Of a DNA stretch of 64,000 nucleotides, positions 1 to 8,614 are shown one piece after another; position 1 is the first letter of the stretch, and the number at the start of each line of letters is the position of its first letter. The notes beneath the pieces were generated by a model. The model made no database searches. It saw nothing but the letters and a program-made list of their open reading frames with translations, and had not been told where the DNA came from. The stretch covers positions 1 through 64,000 of the forward strand of contig NZ_BJCF01000017.1 of the NCBI RefSeq assembly GCF_005402965.1. Reading direction: 5' to 3'. The translations under genes were made by a program, and so were the position numbers. This stretch comes from Dolichospermum planctonicum. Lineage in GTDB: Bacteria > Cyanobacteriota > Cyanobacteriia > Cyanobacteriales > Nostocaceae.

Positions 1-176
1 GCGGACAGGATGTCCACCCCACAAGATTTTGATTTTCCTGGATTTTTGGGCGGACAGGATGTCCACCCCACAAGATTTTGATTTTCCTGGATTTTTGGGC
101 GGACAGGATGTCCACCCCACAAGATTTTGATTTTCCTGGATTTTTGGGCGGACAGGATGTCCACCCCACAAGATTT
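1..176. repeat. 49-bp tandem repeat array, 3.6 copies
   Basis: Units begin at 1, 50, 99 and 148, so the period is exactly 49 bp, and the copies are essentially identical. Each unit carries a small dyad (GGACA-GGA-TGTCC) followed by ACCCCACAAGATTT and a T-rich tail. The array lies directly after the nrtC stop codon, in what is probably the spacer before the next nrt gene outside the window. The core resembles isolated palindromes at 29328, 35450, 43013 and 48441. Every base is repeated, with no unique spacers, so it is not a CRISPR array. The left end is cut by the window, so the copy number is a minimum. Confidence 0.9.
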
Positions 177-184
177 ATTGTGAT

Positions 185-2188
185 TTAAGCTGCGGTTTTT
201 CTGGGGGCTTCTAAAACGACTTCAGCTATGGAGAAATCCCGTTTAATTTCTAGGTCGTTAAGATAGCTAATGGGATCATCGGCGTTAAAGGGTTTATGAT
301 CAAATAGTTGAATGGGTTGACGGGTATAACTGATATCTAAACCTAGTTCTCTGGCTGCTGTACTAAAAACACGCACTCGACACACTCTTTCAACTATTTC
401 TACCCAATTTCTAGGGAAGGGAGTATCACCCCACCGCGCTAATTGAGTCATAATCCAAATTTGTTCGGTGCGACTAGGGCGATTAATAGCAGAGTCGGAA
501 TAAAATTGATGATGGGCATATTCTCGCATGGGATGATCTAAGTCACAGGTAGCGTTATTTGGATCTTCAATTTGGATATAATCAATGTCTGTACTGACAT
601 ATTCCCGACTTGCTAAAATTTGCCGCACTTCTTGGGCGTTATCAGGATTTGCACAATATTGGCAGGCTTCTAACAAGGCTTTGGTTAAAGCAATATGGGT
701 GTTAGGATAAGTTTCTGCCCAGTCTTCTCTTACTCCTAAAACTTTGCCAGGGTGTCCTAACCAAACTTCTAAATCTGTAGCAATGGTAAAGCCTGAACCT
801 TCTACCGCAGCCCGATAATTCCAAGGTTCACCTACACAATAACCGTCAATGGTTGCACCTTTTAAATCTACTACCATTTGGGCAGGAGGAATATTTTTCA
901 TATCTACGTCAATGTCGGGATCAATTCCTCCTGCTGCTAACCAATAACGGAGAAGTAAATTGTGCATTGATGCGGGATGAACTACACCCATTCTATGTTG
1001 TTGGTCACGGGTTTTTAGTAGGTAGTTTTTGAAGTCTGATAAACTGTGGACTCCGGCATCATAAAATCTTTTTGCTAAGGTAATGGCGTTACCATTGCGA
1101 GTCATTGTTAAGGAGGTAACAACTGGCAAAGGTTCGTTTTTATGCCCGCCTAAAGATAACCACATTGGCATTCCAGAGGGCATTTGGGCTGCATCTAAAT
1201 AACCACCAGTCATCCCATCCACAATTCCCCGCCAACTGCTTTCTCTGACTAAATTAACTTCGTCTAAACCATGTTTAATAAAGAAGCCTTTTTCTTTGGC
1301 TATAGCCAGGGGGGCGCAAGCGGTAAGGGGTAGAAAACCAATTTCTAAATTAACTTTTTCTAAGCCATGACGGACAACTGCTGCGGTTTTTCTGGCGCGG
1401 ATTTTCTTAACACGTTTTTGTTGGTTAAGGAAGTAAATCATTTCACTTCGCAAACTGTAGTAACTAGGATGTTCTACGACTTCCATTCGTTTACGAGGTC
1501 GGGGAATATCAACTTCTAAAATATCCCCAATTTTCGATTCGGGTCCGTTAGTTAACATGACAATTCTATCGGATAACAAAACGGCTTCATCTACATCATG
1601 GGTCACCATAACGGCGGTAACTTGATTTTCTTCACAAATTTGCATTAATTGTTCTTGCAAATTACCGCGAGTTAATGCGTCTAATGCCCCGAATGGTTCG
1701 TCTAATAATAATAGTTTAGGCCGAATTGCCAAAGCGCGGGCTATAGCTACCCGTTGTTTTTGTCCCCCTGATAACATTCCTGGTTGTTTATCAGCATGGG
1801 GACGCAAACCTACCATATCTATATGTTTTTCGATAATGGCTTTACGTTCTGCTTCTGGCATTCCATTTAATACTGAATCTACTGCTAAGGCAATATTTTC
1901 TCTGACTGTGCGCCAAGGTAAAAGGGAATAGTTTTGAAATACTACCATTCTATCAGGACCTGGTTTTTTAATCCTTTGTCCTTCTAAGGTTACTAAACCT
2001 TCTGTGGGTAAATCTAACCCGGCAATCATATTTAAAAGGGTTGATTTACCACAACCGGAGTGACCAATTAGGGAAATAAATTCGCCTTTTTTAATTTGCA
2101 AATCAATACCTTTAAGGGCGATATATTGTCCACCACCAGTTAATTCAAAGACTTTATTAATTTGATCAACGGCAACAAATACTGACAT
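185..2188 (-). CDS. nrtC: Nitrate/nitrite ABC transporter ATPase with fused NrtA-like domain (NrtC)
   Basis: This is the ATPase subunit of the periplasmic-binding-protein-dependent nitrate/nitrite importer. Residues 1-260 are an ABC ATPase: Walker A GHSGCGKST (about 42-50), signature LSGGQKQR and Walker B LLLLDEPFGALD. From about residue 275 on it resembles the binding protein NrtA, the cyanobacterial NrtC design in which the extra domain is held to mediate regulation by ammonium. The start at 2188 (MSVFVAVDQ) gives 667 residues, normal for the family; a longer reading would translate a heptamer repeat and overlap nrtB. It follows nrtA and nrtB on the same strand. CmpC of bicarbonate uptake has the same architecture, but the neighbouring binding protein is NrtA-like. 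nrtD and narB, if present, lie left of the window. Confidence 0.93.
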   Translation of the reverse strand: MSVFVAVDQINKVFELTGGGQYIALKGIDLQIKKGEFISLIGHSGCGKSTLLNMIAGLDLPTEGLVTLEGQRIKKPGPDRMVVFQNYSLLPWRTVRENIALAVDSVLNGMPEAERKAIIEKHIDMVGLRPHADKQPGMLSGGQKQRVAIARALAIRPKLLLLDEPFGALDALTRGNLQEQLMQICEENQVTAVMVTHDVDEAVLLSDRIVMLTNGPESKIGDILEVDIPRPRKRMEVVEHPSYYSLRSEMIYFLNQQKRVKKIRARKTAAVVRHGLEKVNLEIGFLPLTACAPLAIAKEKGFFIKHGLDEVNLVRESSWRGIVDGMTGGYLDAAQMPSGMPMWLSLGGHKNEPLPVVTSLTMTRNGNAITLAKRFYDAGVHSLSDFKNYLLKTRDQQHRMGVVHPASMHNLLLRYWLAAGGIDPDIDVDMKNIPPAQMVVDLKGATIDGYCVGEPWNYRAAVEGSGFTIATDLEVWLGHPGKVLGVREDWAETYPNTHIALTKALLEACQYCANPDNAQEVRQILASREYVSTDIDYIQIEDPNNATCDLDHPMREYAHHQFYSDSAINRPSRTEQIWIMTQLARWGDTPFPRNWVEIVERVCRVRVFSTAARELGLDISYTRQPIQLFDHKPFNADDPISYLNDLEIKRDFSIAEVVLEAPRKTAA

Positions 2189-2198
2189 AGTTTTAATG

Positions 2199-2249
2199 AT
2201 TGGTAATGGGTAATGGGTAATGGGTAATGGGTAATGGGTAATGGGTAAT
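2199..2249. repeat. Heptanucleotide tandem repeat (TAATGGG)n between nrtB and nrtC
   Basis: About seven copies of TGGGTAA/TAATGGG fill most of the 89-bp gap between nrtB and nrtC. Such short tandemly repeated repetitive (STRR) heptamers are characteristic of heterocystous cyanobacteria. Read on the minus strand the repeat gives a spurious PITHYPL peptide repeat upstream of the true nrtC start. Confidence 0.9.
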
Positions 2250-2277
2250 TTATTTACTAACGACCAATAACTAATGA

Positions 2278-3114
2278 CTATTTTTGTTCTGGTAAAATCC
2301 AGTTTTGTAACCAAGCCATGAGTTTATCTAGAATTAAGCCAACAACACCGATATAAACTAGTGCTAAAATGACTTCACTCACGTTGTTATTTTGATAAGC
2401 ATCCCAGATAAAAAAGCCAATTCCCACAATACCAGACATAACGATTTCTGCGGCAATAATTGCTAACCAAGCTAAACCAATGGCAATTCTTAAACCTGTG
2501 AAAATGTATGGTAGTGCTGAAGGAATTAAGATGTTAAAGAAATACTCTTTTTTAGAAAGTTGCAGAACTTTAGCGACGTTGTTGTAATCTTGGGGAATTT
2601 GAGTTACACCCACCGCAGTGTTAATTAAAATCGGCCAAATTGCGGTGATGAAAATTACGAATAATGCCGCTGGTTCGTTTTGTCTTAAAGCTGCTAAGGA
2701 AATAGGCACCCAAGCTAAGGGCGGTACTGTTCTTAATAACTGAAATAGAGGATCTAATGCTTTAGATATGGTTTTATTGACACCAATTAAAACTCCTATG
2801 CCAATGCCAACAATTGCTGCTAATGTATAGCTAATAGCCACCCGTTGCAGACTAGCAAAGATTTGCCAAAATAGCCCTTTGTCTGTGCCACCTTTATCAT
2901 AAAATGGGTACAAAATCAAAATCCAAGTATCTTGAATAACTTGAATTGGTCCTGGTAATGTTGCCCCTGGTGTCCAAGAAAATATTTGCCAAATAGTCAG
3001 AAATATAGCAATTGCAATAGCAGGAGGTGCAAGTTCGGGAAATTGTTTTTGCAAACTTGATAAAAAGCTATTTTCAAATTTAGAACTGTTGGCGCGTTTT
3101 TGGGCTAATGTCAT
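2278..3114 (-). CDS. nrtB: Nitrate/nitrite ABC transporter permease (NrtB)
   Basis: This is the membrane permease of the nitrate/nitrite importer, 278 residues and full length. It shows five to six hydrophobic segments, and the cytoplasmic EAA-type loop is visible around residues 165-185, where VLQLSKKEYFFNILIPSALP contacts the ATPase. It is a member of the BPD_transp_1 family (NrtB/SsuC/TauC group). The ATG at 3114 is preceded by GAGGAAAAATTC, a usable ribosome binding site. nrtA ends 40 bp upstream and nrtC begins 89 bp downstream, consistent with one operon. Assignment as nitrate rather than bicarbonate permease rests on the adjacent NrtA. Confidence 0.93.
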   Translation of the reverse strand: MTLAQKRANSSKFENSFLSSLQKQFPELAPPAIAIAIFLTIWQIFSWTPGATLPGPIQVIQDTWILILYPFYDKGGTDKGLFWQIFASLQRVAISYTLAAIVGIGIGVLIGVNKTISKALDPLFQLLRTVPPLAWVPISLAALRQNEPAALFVIFITAIWPILINTAVGVTQIPQDYNNVAKVLQLSKKEYFFNILIPSALPYIFTGLRIAIGLAWLAIIAAEIVMSGIVGIGFFIWDAYQNNNVSEVILALVYIGVVGLILDKLMAWLQNWILPEQK

Positions 3115-3132
3115 GAATTTTTCCTCGAATTT

Positions 3133-3157
3133 ACTAATGACTAATGACTAATGACTA
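3133..3157. repeat. Heptanucleotide repeat (ACTAATG)n overlapping the nrtA stop
   Basis: Three and a half copies of ACTAATG lie at the nrtA/nrtB junction, and the TAG stop of nrtA (3155-3157) is formed inside the repeat. It belongs to the same STRR class as the heptamers at 2199, 24720, 54932 and 61929. Confidence 0.8.
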
Positions 3158-4531
3158 AATACCAGCTTTTTTGATTTTCAAACTCTTGAGATATTCTTCG
3201 GGGTTTTCAGGATCAAATTTAATCCCATCAAAAAATGTTTCTACTCCACGAGATGTACTACTGGGAATATCGGCCGCAGCTATTCCTAATTCTTTGGCTG
3301 CCTCTTGCCAAATATCTTCCCGGTTGACTTTTTTGATTAATTCTTTGGCTTTGGCTGCACCATTAGTAATGTAATCTTTGGGCAAAAATCCCCAACGTAC
3401 ATTTTCTGTGATAAACCATAAATCGTGACTTTGGTAAGGATAGGAAACACTACCTTTTTCGTCTTTCCAGTAATAAGCAGCCATTGATTTATCATCAATT
3501 TTTCGACCATCCCCCATGTCATATTTACCTTGGTAGGGATTAGCTAAAACTGCTGGTGAAGATAAACCAAAGTATTTTTTGGCGGCGAGAATTTGCGCTG
3601 CTTCTTGGCGATTTTCAAATTTATCTAGCCATTGCTGGGCTTCCATTATTCCTTTTAATAAGGCTTTTGTGGCTTTGGGATTTTGATCAACCCAATCACC
3701 TCTCATGGCAAAATATTCTTCGGGGTGATTTTTCCAAATTTCGGCGGTTAATGCGGCCATAAAACCGATTTTGTCATTAACTAAGCGGAATGGCCAAGGA
3801 TCACCAGTGCTAAAAGCATCCATTGTCCCGGTTTTCATGTTGGCGACGGTTTGCGCCGCAGGTACTGTTAATAATTTGACATCTGTGTCTGGGTCAATGC
3901 CACTGGCTGCTAACCAGTACCGAAGCCATAGGTCTTGGTTAACATGAGGGAAGGTAAAGGCTGCTGTAAAGGGTGTGTTGGCTGATTTGAGTTGGGATAA
4001 TAGGGGTTTAGCAGTATCCAGTTTTAAGCTAATTCCTTTCCCTAGATGTTTGTTAGCGATCGCAATTCCGTTACCATGAGTAATTAACTGCGCTAAAACA
4101 TACATGGGTATAGGTTTATTTCCTTTAGTAATTAAACCTTCTGTAATCAAGTGCGGCATGGGCATTTGCCATTGACCACCATCAATACCACCCCCTTGAG
4201 AACCAATTTCGAGGTTATCCCTGGCTGAACCCCAAGAAGCTTGTTTAGAAAGTTCTACTTCTGTCATCCCATATTTAGCAAAAAAGCCTTTTTCTTGGGC
4301 AATAATTAATGGTGCTGATTCAACTATGGGAATATATCCCAGTTTGGCTTTTGTAATTTCGGGTTTTTGTTCTGGTTTAATATTAGCTACTGTTTGAATA
4401 GAGGATTTTGTACCACTATTGCCTGTTTCTGGTGGATTTCCTAAACAGCCTTTGAGTAAAACTGCACTGGCTGAAATTCCAGCAGTGACAATAAATTTAC
4501 GCCGAGAAACTTGGTTAAAAAATTCTGTCAT
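3155..4531 (-). CDS. nrtA: Nitrate/nitrite-binding lipoprotein NrtA
   Basis: This is the substrate-binding protein of the nitrate/nitrite ABC importer, anchored as a lipoprotein on the periplasmic side. The 458-residue product starts with a twin-arginine-like SRRKF stretch and a lipobox ending LLKGC. The mature part carries family motifs: [45 protein letters not shown] and [23 protein letters not shown] and [12 protein letters not shown] match NrtA better than bicarbonate-binding CmpA, as I recall these families. The ATG at 4531 has GGAG nine bases upstream. It is the first gene of the visible operon. Nitrite reductase (nirA), often just upstream in relatives, is not here. Confidence 0.93.
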   Translation of the reverse strand: MTEFFNQVSRRKFIVTAGISASAVLLKGCLGNPPETGNSGTKSSIQTVANIKPEQKPEITKAKLGYIPIVESAPLIIAQEKGFFAKYGMTEVELSKQASWGSARDNLEIGSQGGGIDGGQWQMPMPHLITEGLITKGNKPIPMYVLAQLITHGNGIAIANKHLGKGISLKLDTAKPLLSQLKSANTPFTAAFTFPHVNQDLWLRYWLAASGIDPDTDVKLLTVPAAQTVANMKTGTMDAFSTGDPWPFRLVNDKIGFMAALTAEIWKNHPEEYFAMRGDWVDQNPKATKALLKGIMEAQQWLDKFENRQEAAQILAAKKYFGLSSPAVLANPYQGKYDMGDGRKIDDKSMAAYYWKDEKGSVSYPYQSHDLWFITENVRWGFLPKDYITNGAAKAKELIKKVNREDIWQEAAKELGIAAADIPSSTSRGVETFFDGIKFDPENPEEYLKSLKIKKAGI

Positions 4532-4995
4532 TATATCTCCTTACATCACAATTTATTTTTCTAACCATGAAAATATGGACAAAGAAAATAAATCATTTCT
4601 TTGCTTTATTATTCAAATTTCCAGTTATATCTAGGTATTAAAAATAGACCCTTTTGAGAGTAAAAGGGGTTAGTTTATATACTTAGTAATAAACGTGGTT
4701 TAATTTCTGAGCCTGGGGTGATCAAGTATCACTTGGCTAGTAAAAACTAGTTTACAGTGTTCGTGATCAAAGTGATCATTTCTCAACTGGAATTATTAAA
4801 CAAATATTTAATTGGATACATAAGTAAAAACTTATCTATTAACCTGAAACCTACGAAATGACTCTAATATATAGATTATTCTCTATGATAATAATATCAA
4901 TATCCCTGACTTCTTAGATAAGTCGGGGATCTGAACCTCTCAATGTGGAAAAATCAAATATTATTCCTATATATTTCCTATATATTAAGTAGGAT
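4532..4995 (-). promoter_or_regulatory. nrtA upstream region with clustered dyads
   Basis: No gene is seen in this stretch. It holds three inverted repeats within 60 bp: GTGAT-CAAGT-ATCAC (4718-4732), CTAGT-AAAA-ACTAG (4737-4750) and a doubled TGATCA (4764-4769 and 4773-4778). These are the kind of sites bound by dimeric regulators. A canonical NtcA site (GTAN8TAC) was looked for and not found; the nearest is GTAN8TAG at 4660-4673, with a possible minus-strand -10 TAATAC at 4640-4635. NtcA and the LysR-type NtcB are the expected regulators of this operon in cyanobacteria, but assignment of these dyads is inference. Confidence 0.45.
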
Positions 4996-5053
4996 GTGTT
5001 ACGGCTAGACAATATTGGGGAGTTTGAGAGATTAATTATTAGCCGTAACGCAC
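4996..5053. repeat. Inverted repeat (TTACGGCTA / TAGCCGTAA)
   Basis: Arms at 4996-5007 and 5040-5053 (GTGTTACGGCTA and TAGCCGTAACGCAC) pair around a 32-bp AT-rich loop, 30 bp beyond the stop codon of the following minus-strand gene. It looks like a dispersed intergenic hairpin and could act as a transcript end, but no long T tract follows the hairpin. Confidence 0.6.
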
Positions 5054-5083
5054 CGATACATCAGGCGTGTTAAGTTAAAACTG

Positions 5084-7972
5084 TTACCCTTTTAATATCT
5101 CTACAGTACCCTTGTATCCATCAATTCGGACTTGTTGACCATCCTGGAGTATATACGTAGCATTATGTACGTCCATGACAGCAGGAATACCGTATTCACG
5201 GGCGATAATTGCCCCGTGGGAAAGTTTACCACCTGCTTCGGCAATTAACCCCCCAGCTTGAACTAGAACAGGGACCCAACCGGAATCTGTATAAGGGACA
5301 ACAAGGATAGTGTTTTTATCAATATCATGGACTGCTTGTAAAGTTCGTAACACTTTTACCTGCCCTTGAATTTGTCCAATACTTGCTGGAATACCTAACA
5401 ATATATTATCAGCGGGATTAATGACAGGAGTGATAGGTTGAGGCGGGTTATAACCGTAAACAACGGGGGGAATTTGGGGAATTTGACTATCTTGGAGAAA
5501 TTGCGATCGCCTGTGTGCTATTAATTCCAATAGGCGATTTCTGATCGCTTCATCTGAATAGATCACTAAATGGCGAATTTCATCTAACTCCAAAAAGAAG
5601 ATGTCTCCTGGCTGTAATAACAGCCCAGACTGAAGCCAAATCTGTTCTAAGCCCAAAAATGTCCAACGTAATTCAGCCAACAAGCGGGAATAAACTTCCG
5701 TCACCCTACCTTTAAGATTCACTCGTTTTTGGGCTAAATTTAAATTTTTCTGTTGGCGACGAGAATCATCTAAATTTGGGATTTCCCCTGCTTTGATTAA
5801 TTGCACAAACAATTGTCTAACTGGTTGGGGATTTTCTAGCCAAGTGGGAACGGAAATATCTGTACCTACTTCGCTTAAATAACCATAATCCTGAATTAAT
5901 TCGTCAAATTCAGATAAAATCCTTTCTCCAGCCGTCGTTTTTGCTAATTGCTCAAATATTTTTTCTGGTTCACAATTGTAGTCAATATGATCATCATCTA
6001 AGATTTGTTTAGCATCGGCGGCTAGAAAACTCATGGCTCTTAATGATGCTACCTCTGGGGTGACACTGTTATCAATTTTTTCGGATTTGATGCCCAAAAG
6101 CGATTGACGGATAGCTGCACTCAAAGGGGCTAAAATACTGTAGTAAGTACCTTGGCGGAGTAAATCAAGAATTAAGTCTATTCTAGTTAATAACTGATCT
6201 ATTGACAATTCGGCAATGACAATGTTGGATAATTCTGTTAATGCCGGAATAAAAACTTGACGATAATCCGATTTAAAGTCTTTTTCTAAGTCAATTTCTC
6301 GTTTCAGCAACCTTGTTAGTCCAGGTAAATTAGCCAAAGTAGAATTTAGAGGAGGTTTAGTCATGGTTGCACCTCTAGTTAAAAAGTCCAGACTTTCTGG
6401 GGGTAATCCCATGGCTAAAAAGATTTCTCCTAACAAAGAAGCATTAAAATAAGCTCTAGAGTAGTGTAGTGTGGCTGTTTTAGCGAAATCTAAGTTTTTA
6501 GCACGTTCACCTAAAACGATAGTAAAAATTTCTCCCCACACACCACAGGTTAAAGGGTAATTAATAGACCAGGTTAAAGGATGAATAACTCCAGGAATCA
6601 CTTCTGCGGCAATTTTTCTAGTCCAAATTGGTAAGAGTGTAGTGATAGGTCTTGACTGTAATACCCACAGGTTTTGACCATCATAACTCCATTCTATATC
6701 TTGGGGAATACCTAAATAACGTCTTTCTAAACGACGGGCTAAATATGCAACTTGTTTAATTAATGCTTGGGGTATTTTACCATGGCCGTGAAATTCTAGA
6801 AAAGATAACTTTTCATCACTAGCAATTACTACTTGATATTGTTCTGGTGTGATTTTTCCTGATACAATTTGAGTAGGACTACCCGATACAGCTTCGATAA
6901 CTACGGCTTCACCTTGTTGAGAAATAGGATCTCGACTGAAGGCCACGCCAGAAAATACGCTTTGAACTTGTTGTTGAATGAGTACCCCCATGGCGGCTTC
7001 TTTTAAACTACGATGACGACGGTATTCGACGGCACTGGGGTGATTATAAGAAGCTTGGACTTGGGCTATGGCTTGTCGAAGTTCTGCTTTGTTGGTAACG
7101 TTTAAGATAGTTTCATACTGTCCCGCAGCGGAGGCTTGTTGGGAGTCTTCGCCAATAGCGGAAGAACGGACTACCAAGGGTGAAAGTGGGGACGGTTGCA
7201 GAAATTCAATTAACTGGGTAGGATCATCATCAGGAGCTAATACCCAACCTTTAGGAACTGAATAACCCCAACGTTTAATTTGCGATAATGTAGCGGATTT
7301 AGCTCCCACCACTTCCCCATCTAATTCTTCCTCTAGGGTGATAATCCTATCCTCATTATTGCTTAAATATTGCATCATTCCCAGAGATTGTGGAGATGCT
7401 CCCTCGACGGGGAGGTGAAGATCGTCGGGAATTTGGCTATAAATCCAGTAGATTAACCCCGATAAGGCAAAGGCGGCAATGATTCTGGATAAATCCTCTG
7501 AATGGAGGATACCCACAACTAGGGGAAACATTACCAATACCCCTAGTTTAATTGTTTCTTGAGAACGAGTGATCAAAAAACCAATAGCTGCAAGTAAGCC
7601 GACCAATGCAGTTACTAACGGATCATGTACCACTAATCCCCAGGAGACGTTTGTGATTCCCGCGCCTTTAGTTGTGACGTATCTACCGACAACTAAGCCG
7701 ATTAAAGCAATAATTTCCCAGACTGGTTGTGAAGGAAAAAAGTATTGGGCAATTGTGACAACAGCAATGCCCTTAGTTGCTTCTGAAATTACGGACAAAA
7801 TTCCCGCTAATTTTCCACCATGATAAAAGGCGGCTGCAACGCTAATATTTCCTGTACCGACATTAGCTAACCACTTTCTACTCACGGCATAAGTAATCCA
7901 AGGAATTAGCGGTATTGCCCCTAACAGTGGACAAACAATTAAAATAATTAAGATCCCCAAAAAATTAATCAT
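5084..7972 (-). CDS. PlsY-like membrane domain fused to a PEP-synthase/rifampin-phosphotransferase-type dikinase
   Basis: This 962-residue fusion has three parts. Residues 1-185 are a multi-pass membrane domain resembling glycerol-3-phosphate acyltransferase PlsY: GTGNIS (39-44), SEATKG (63-68), TTKGAGITN (100-108) and LHSEDLSR (156-163) sit where PlsY has its GSGN, DxxKG, GKGVAT and HREN motifs, although several consensus residues are replaced. Residues 215-440 are a pyruvate-phosphate dikinase ATP-grasp domain (VVGAKSATL, VVRSSAIGEDS, LWVLQSRPIT). The C-terminus has the phosphohistidine domain, GGKLSHGAIIAREYGIPAV with His near 919. There is no C-terminal PEP-binding barrel, so the soluble part is arranged as in rifampin phosphotransferase rather than PEP synthase. 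The substrate is unknown; phosphotransfer to a membrane-associated acceptor is a guess. It appears monocistronic. Confidence 0.8.
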   Translation of the reverse strand: MINFLGILIILIVCPLLGAIPLIPWITYAVSRKWLANVGTGNISVAAAFYHGGKLAGILSVISEATKGIAVVTIAQYFFPSQPVWEIIALIGLVVGRYVTTKGAGITNVSWGLVVHDPLVTALVGLLAAIGFLITRSQETIKLGVLVMFPLVVGILHSEDLSRIIAAFALSGLIYWIYSQIPDDLHLPVEGASPQSLGMMQYLSNNEDRIITLEEELDGEVVGAKSATLSQIKRWGYSVPKGWVLAPDDDPTQLIEFLQPSPLSPLVVRSSAIGEDSQQASAAGQYETILNVTNKAELRQAIAQVQASYNHPSAVEYRRHRSLKEAAMGVLIQQQVQSVFSGVAFSRDPISQQGEAVVIEAVSGSPTQIVSGKITPEQYQVVIASDEKLSFLEFHGHGKIPQALIKQVAYLARRLERRYLGIPQDIEWSYDGQNLWVLQSRPITTLLPIWTRKIAAEVIPGVIHPLTWSINYPLTCGVWGEIFTIVLGERAKNLDFAKTATLHYSRAYFNASLLGEIFLAMGLPPESLDFLTRGATMTKPPLNSTLANLPGLTRLLKREIDLEKDFKSDYRQVFIPALTELSNIVIAELSIDQLLTRIDLILDLLRQGTYYSILAPLSAAIRQSLLGIKSEKIDNSVTPEVASLRAMSFLAADAKQILDDDHIDYNCEPEKIFEQLAKTTAGERILSEFDELIQDYGYLSEVGTDISVPTWLENPQPVRQLFVQLIKAGEIPNLDDSRRQQKNLNLAQKRVNLKGRVTEVYSRLLAELRWTFLGLEQIWLQSGLLLQPGDIFFLELDEIRHLVIYSDEAIRNRLLELIAHRRSQFLQDSQIPQIPPVVYGYNPPQPITPVINPADNILLGIPASIGQIQGQVKVLRTLQAVHDIDKNTILVVPYTDSGWVPVLVQAGGLIAEAGGKLSHGAIIAREYGIPAVMDVHNATYILQDGQQVRIDGYKGTVEILKG

Positions 7973-8111
7973 TATTTTCTGATTTAAAATTTAAAATTTG
8001 ATGACACACTCCAAGTTTGTTATTAACAAAAATGAATATTTATATGATATAGGAAACAAAAGAGCAAATAGAAGTTTTGCCCTCTTGTCTCCTAAATGTT
8101 ATGCAAAGAAT

Positions 8112-8252
8112 CTAACCTATTGCATAAGCGAAATTAAGCGCCCAAAGGATCAGTCCAGCAATTGATCCTAAAAGTACCACGGTGGAGATTGTAATCAGTT
8201 TAGGTGAATCTGCACCTTCAAATTTCATGATTCCGCGATTTAAATCGGACAT
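8112..8252 (-). CDS. 46-residue single-pass membrane protein
   Basis: This is a small conserved-looking protein with a polar N-terminus (MSDLNRGIMKFEGAD) and one hydrophobic helix from about residue 19 to 44 that ends with WALNFAYAIG. The start is supported by a near-perfect Shine-Dalgarno AAGGAGG ten bases upstream of the ATG at 8252, one of the strongest in the window. The stop is TAG at 8112-8114. Size, topology and the strong ribosome binding site resemble the small one-helix subunits of photosynthetic or NDH-1 complexes, but I cannot name the family with confidence. It lies alone between the dikinase fusion and the fibrillin gene, all on the minus strand. Confidence 0.75.
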   Translation of the reverse strand: MSDLNRGIMKFEGADSPKLITISTVVLLGSIAGLILWALNFAYAIG

Positions 8253-8614
8253 TGTTTTTAAGCCTCCTTGACTGTATGGCTAGTCTGTCCGTTATGATTT
8301 TAGTCTTTCTGTTGGCCAATGATGTTAAATTCTTCTTATATTTTCCTTGAGGTTGACAACAGTGAAAAAAGAACAGGGAAAAGGAGTAAGAGTGAAACCC
8401 TCAACCAAGCTGAGAACTAAAATAGCGACTGATAATGGTGATAACTGCTCTGAGACGAGAAATTGGCTTTATCAGTTCCCATGACATGAGATTAAAACTC
8501 GTTAGCATCTGAGTTATTTTGTCAAAGCCAAGTAAAAAAGTTCATAAAGGGGATAGATAACCGACTTTTTAGAAAGGCCGATTATCGCAGAATTAAATAT
8601 TATATTTTTTTAGA
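8253..8614. other. Intergenic region between the small membrane protein and fibrillin
   Basis: No gene is seen. A long-range inverted repeat, TTGGCTTT (8463-8470) and AAAGCCAA (8524-8531), encloses 53 bp with smaller dyads (GAG...CTC). It could be a transcript end or a small RNA, but there is no convincing T tract. The rest is promoter-like AT-rich sequence for the 46-residue gene. Confidence 0.4.

Noticed and set aside
1-176. CRISPR array candidate
   Set aside because: The full 49-bp unit is repeated without unique spacers and no cas gene is near, so it is a plain tandem repeat.
2189-2314. N-terminal extension of NrtC with PITHYPL repeats
   Set aside because: It is translation of the TAATGGG heptamer array and overlaps nrtB; family length and the conserved start favour 2188.
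185-4531. Bicarbonate transporter cmpABC instead of nrtABC
   Set aside because: The architecture is shared, but the binding protein has [22 protein letters not shown] and [15 protein letters not shown], closer to NrtA as recalled.
4660-4673. NtcA binding site
   Set aside because: GTAN8TAG differs from the GTAN8TAC consensus and its -10 spacing (19 bp) is shorter than usual, so it is only mentioned as a weak candidate.
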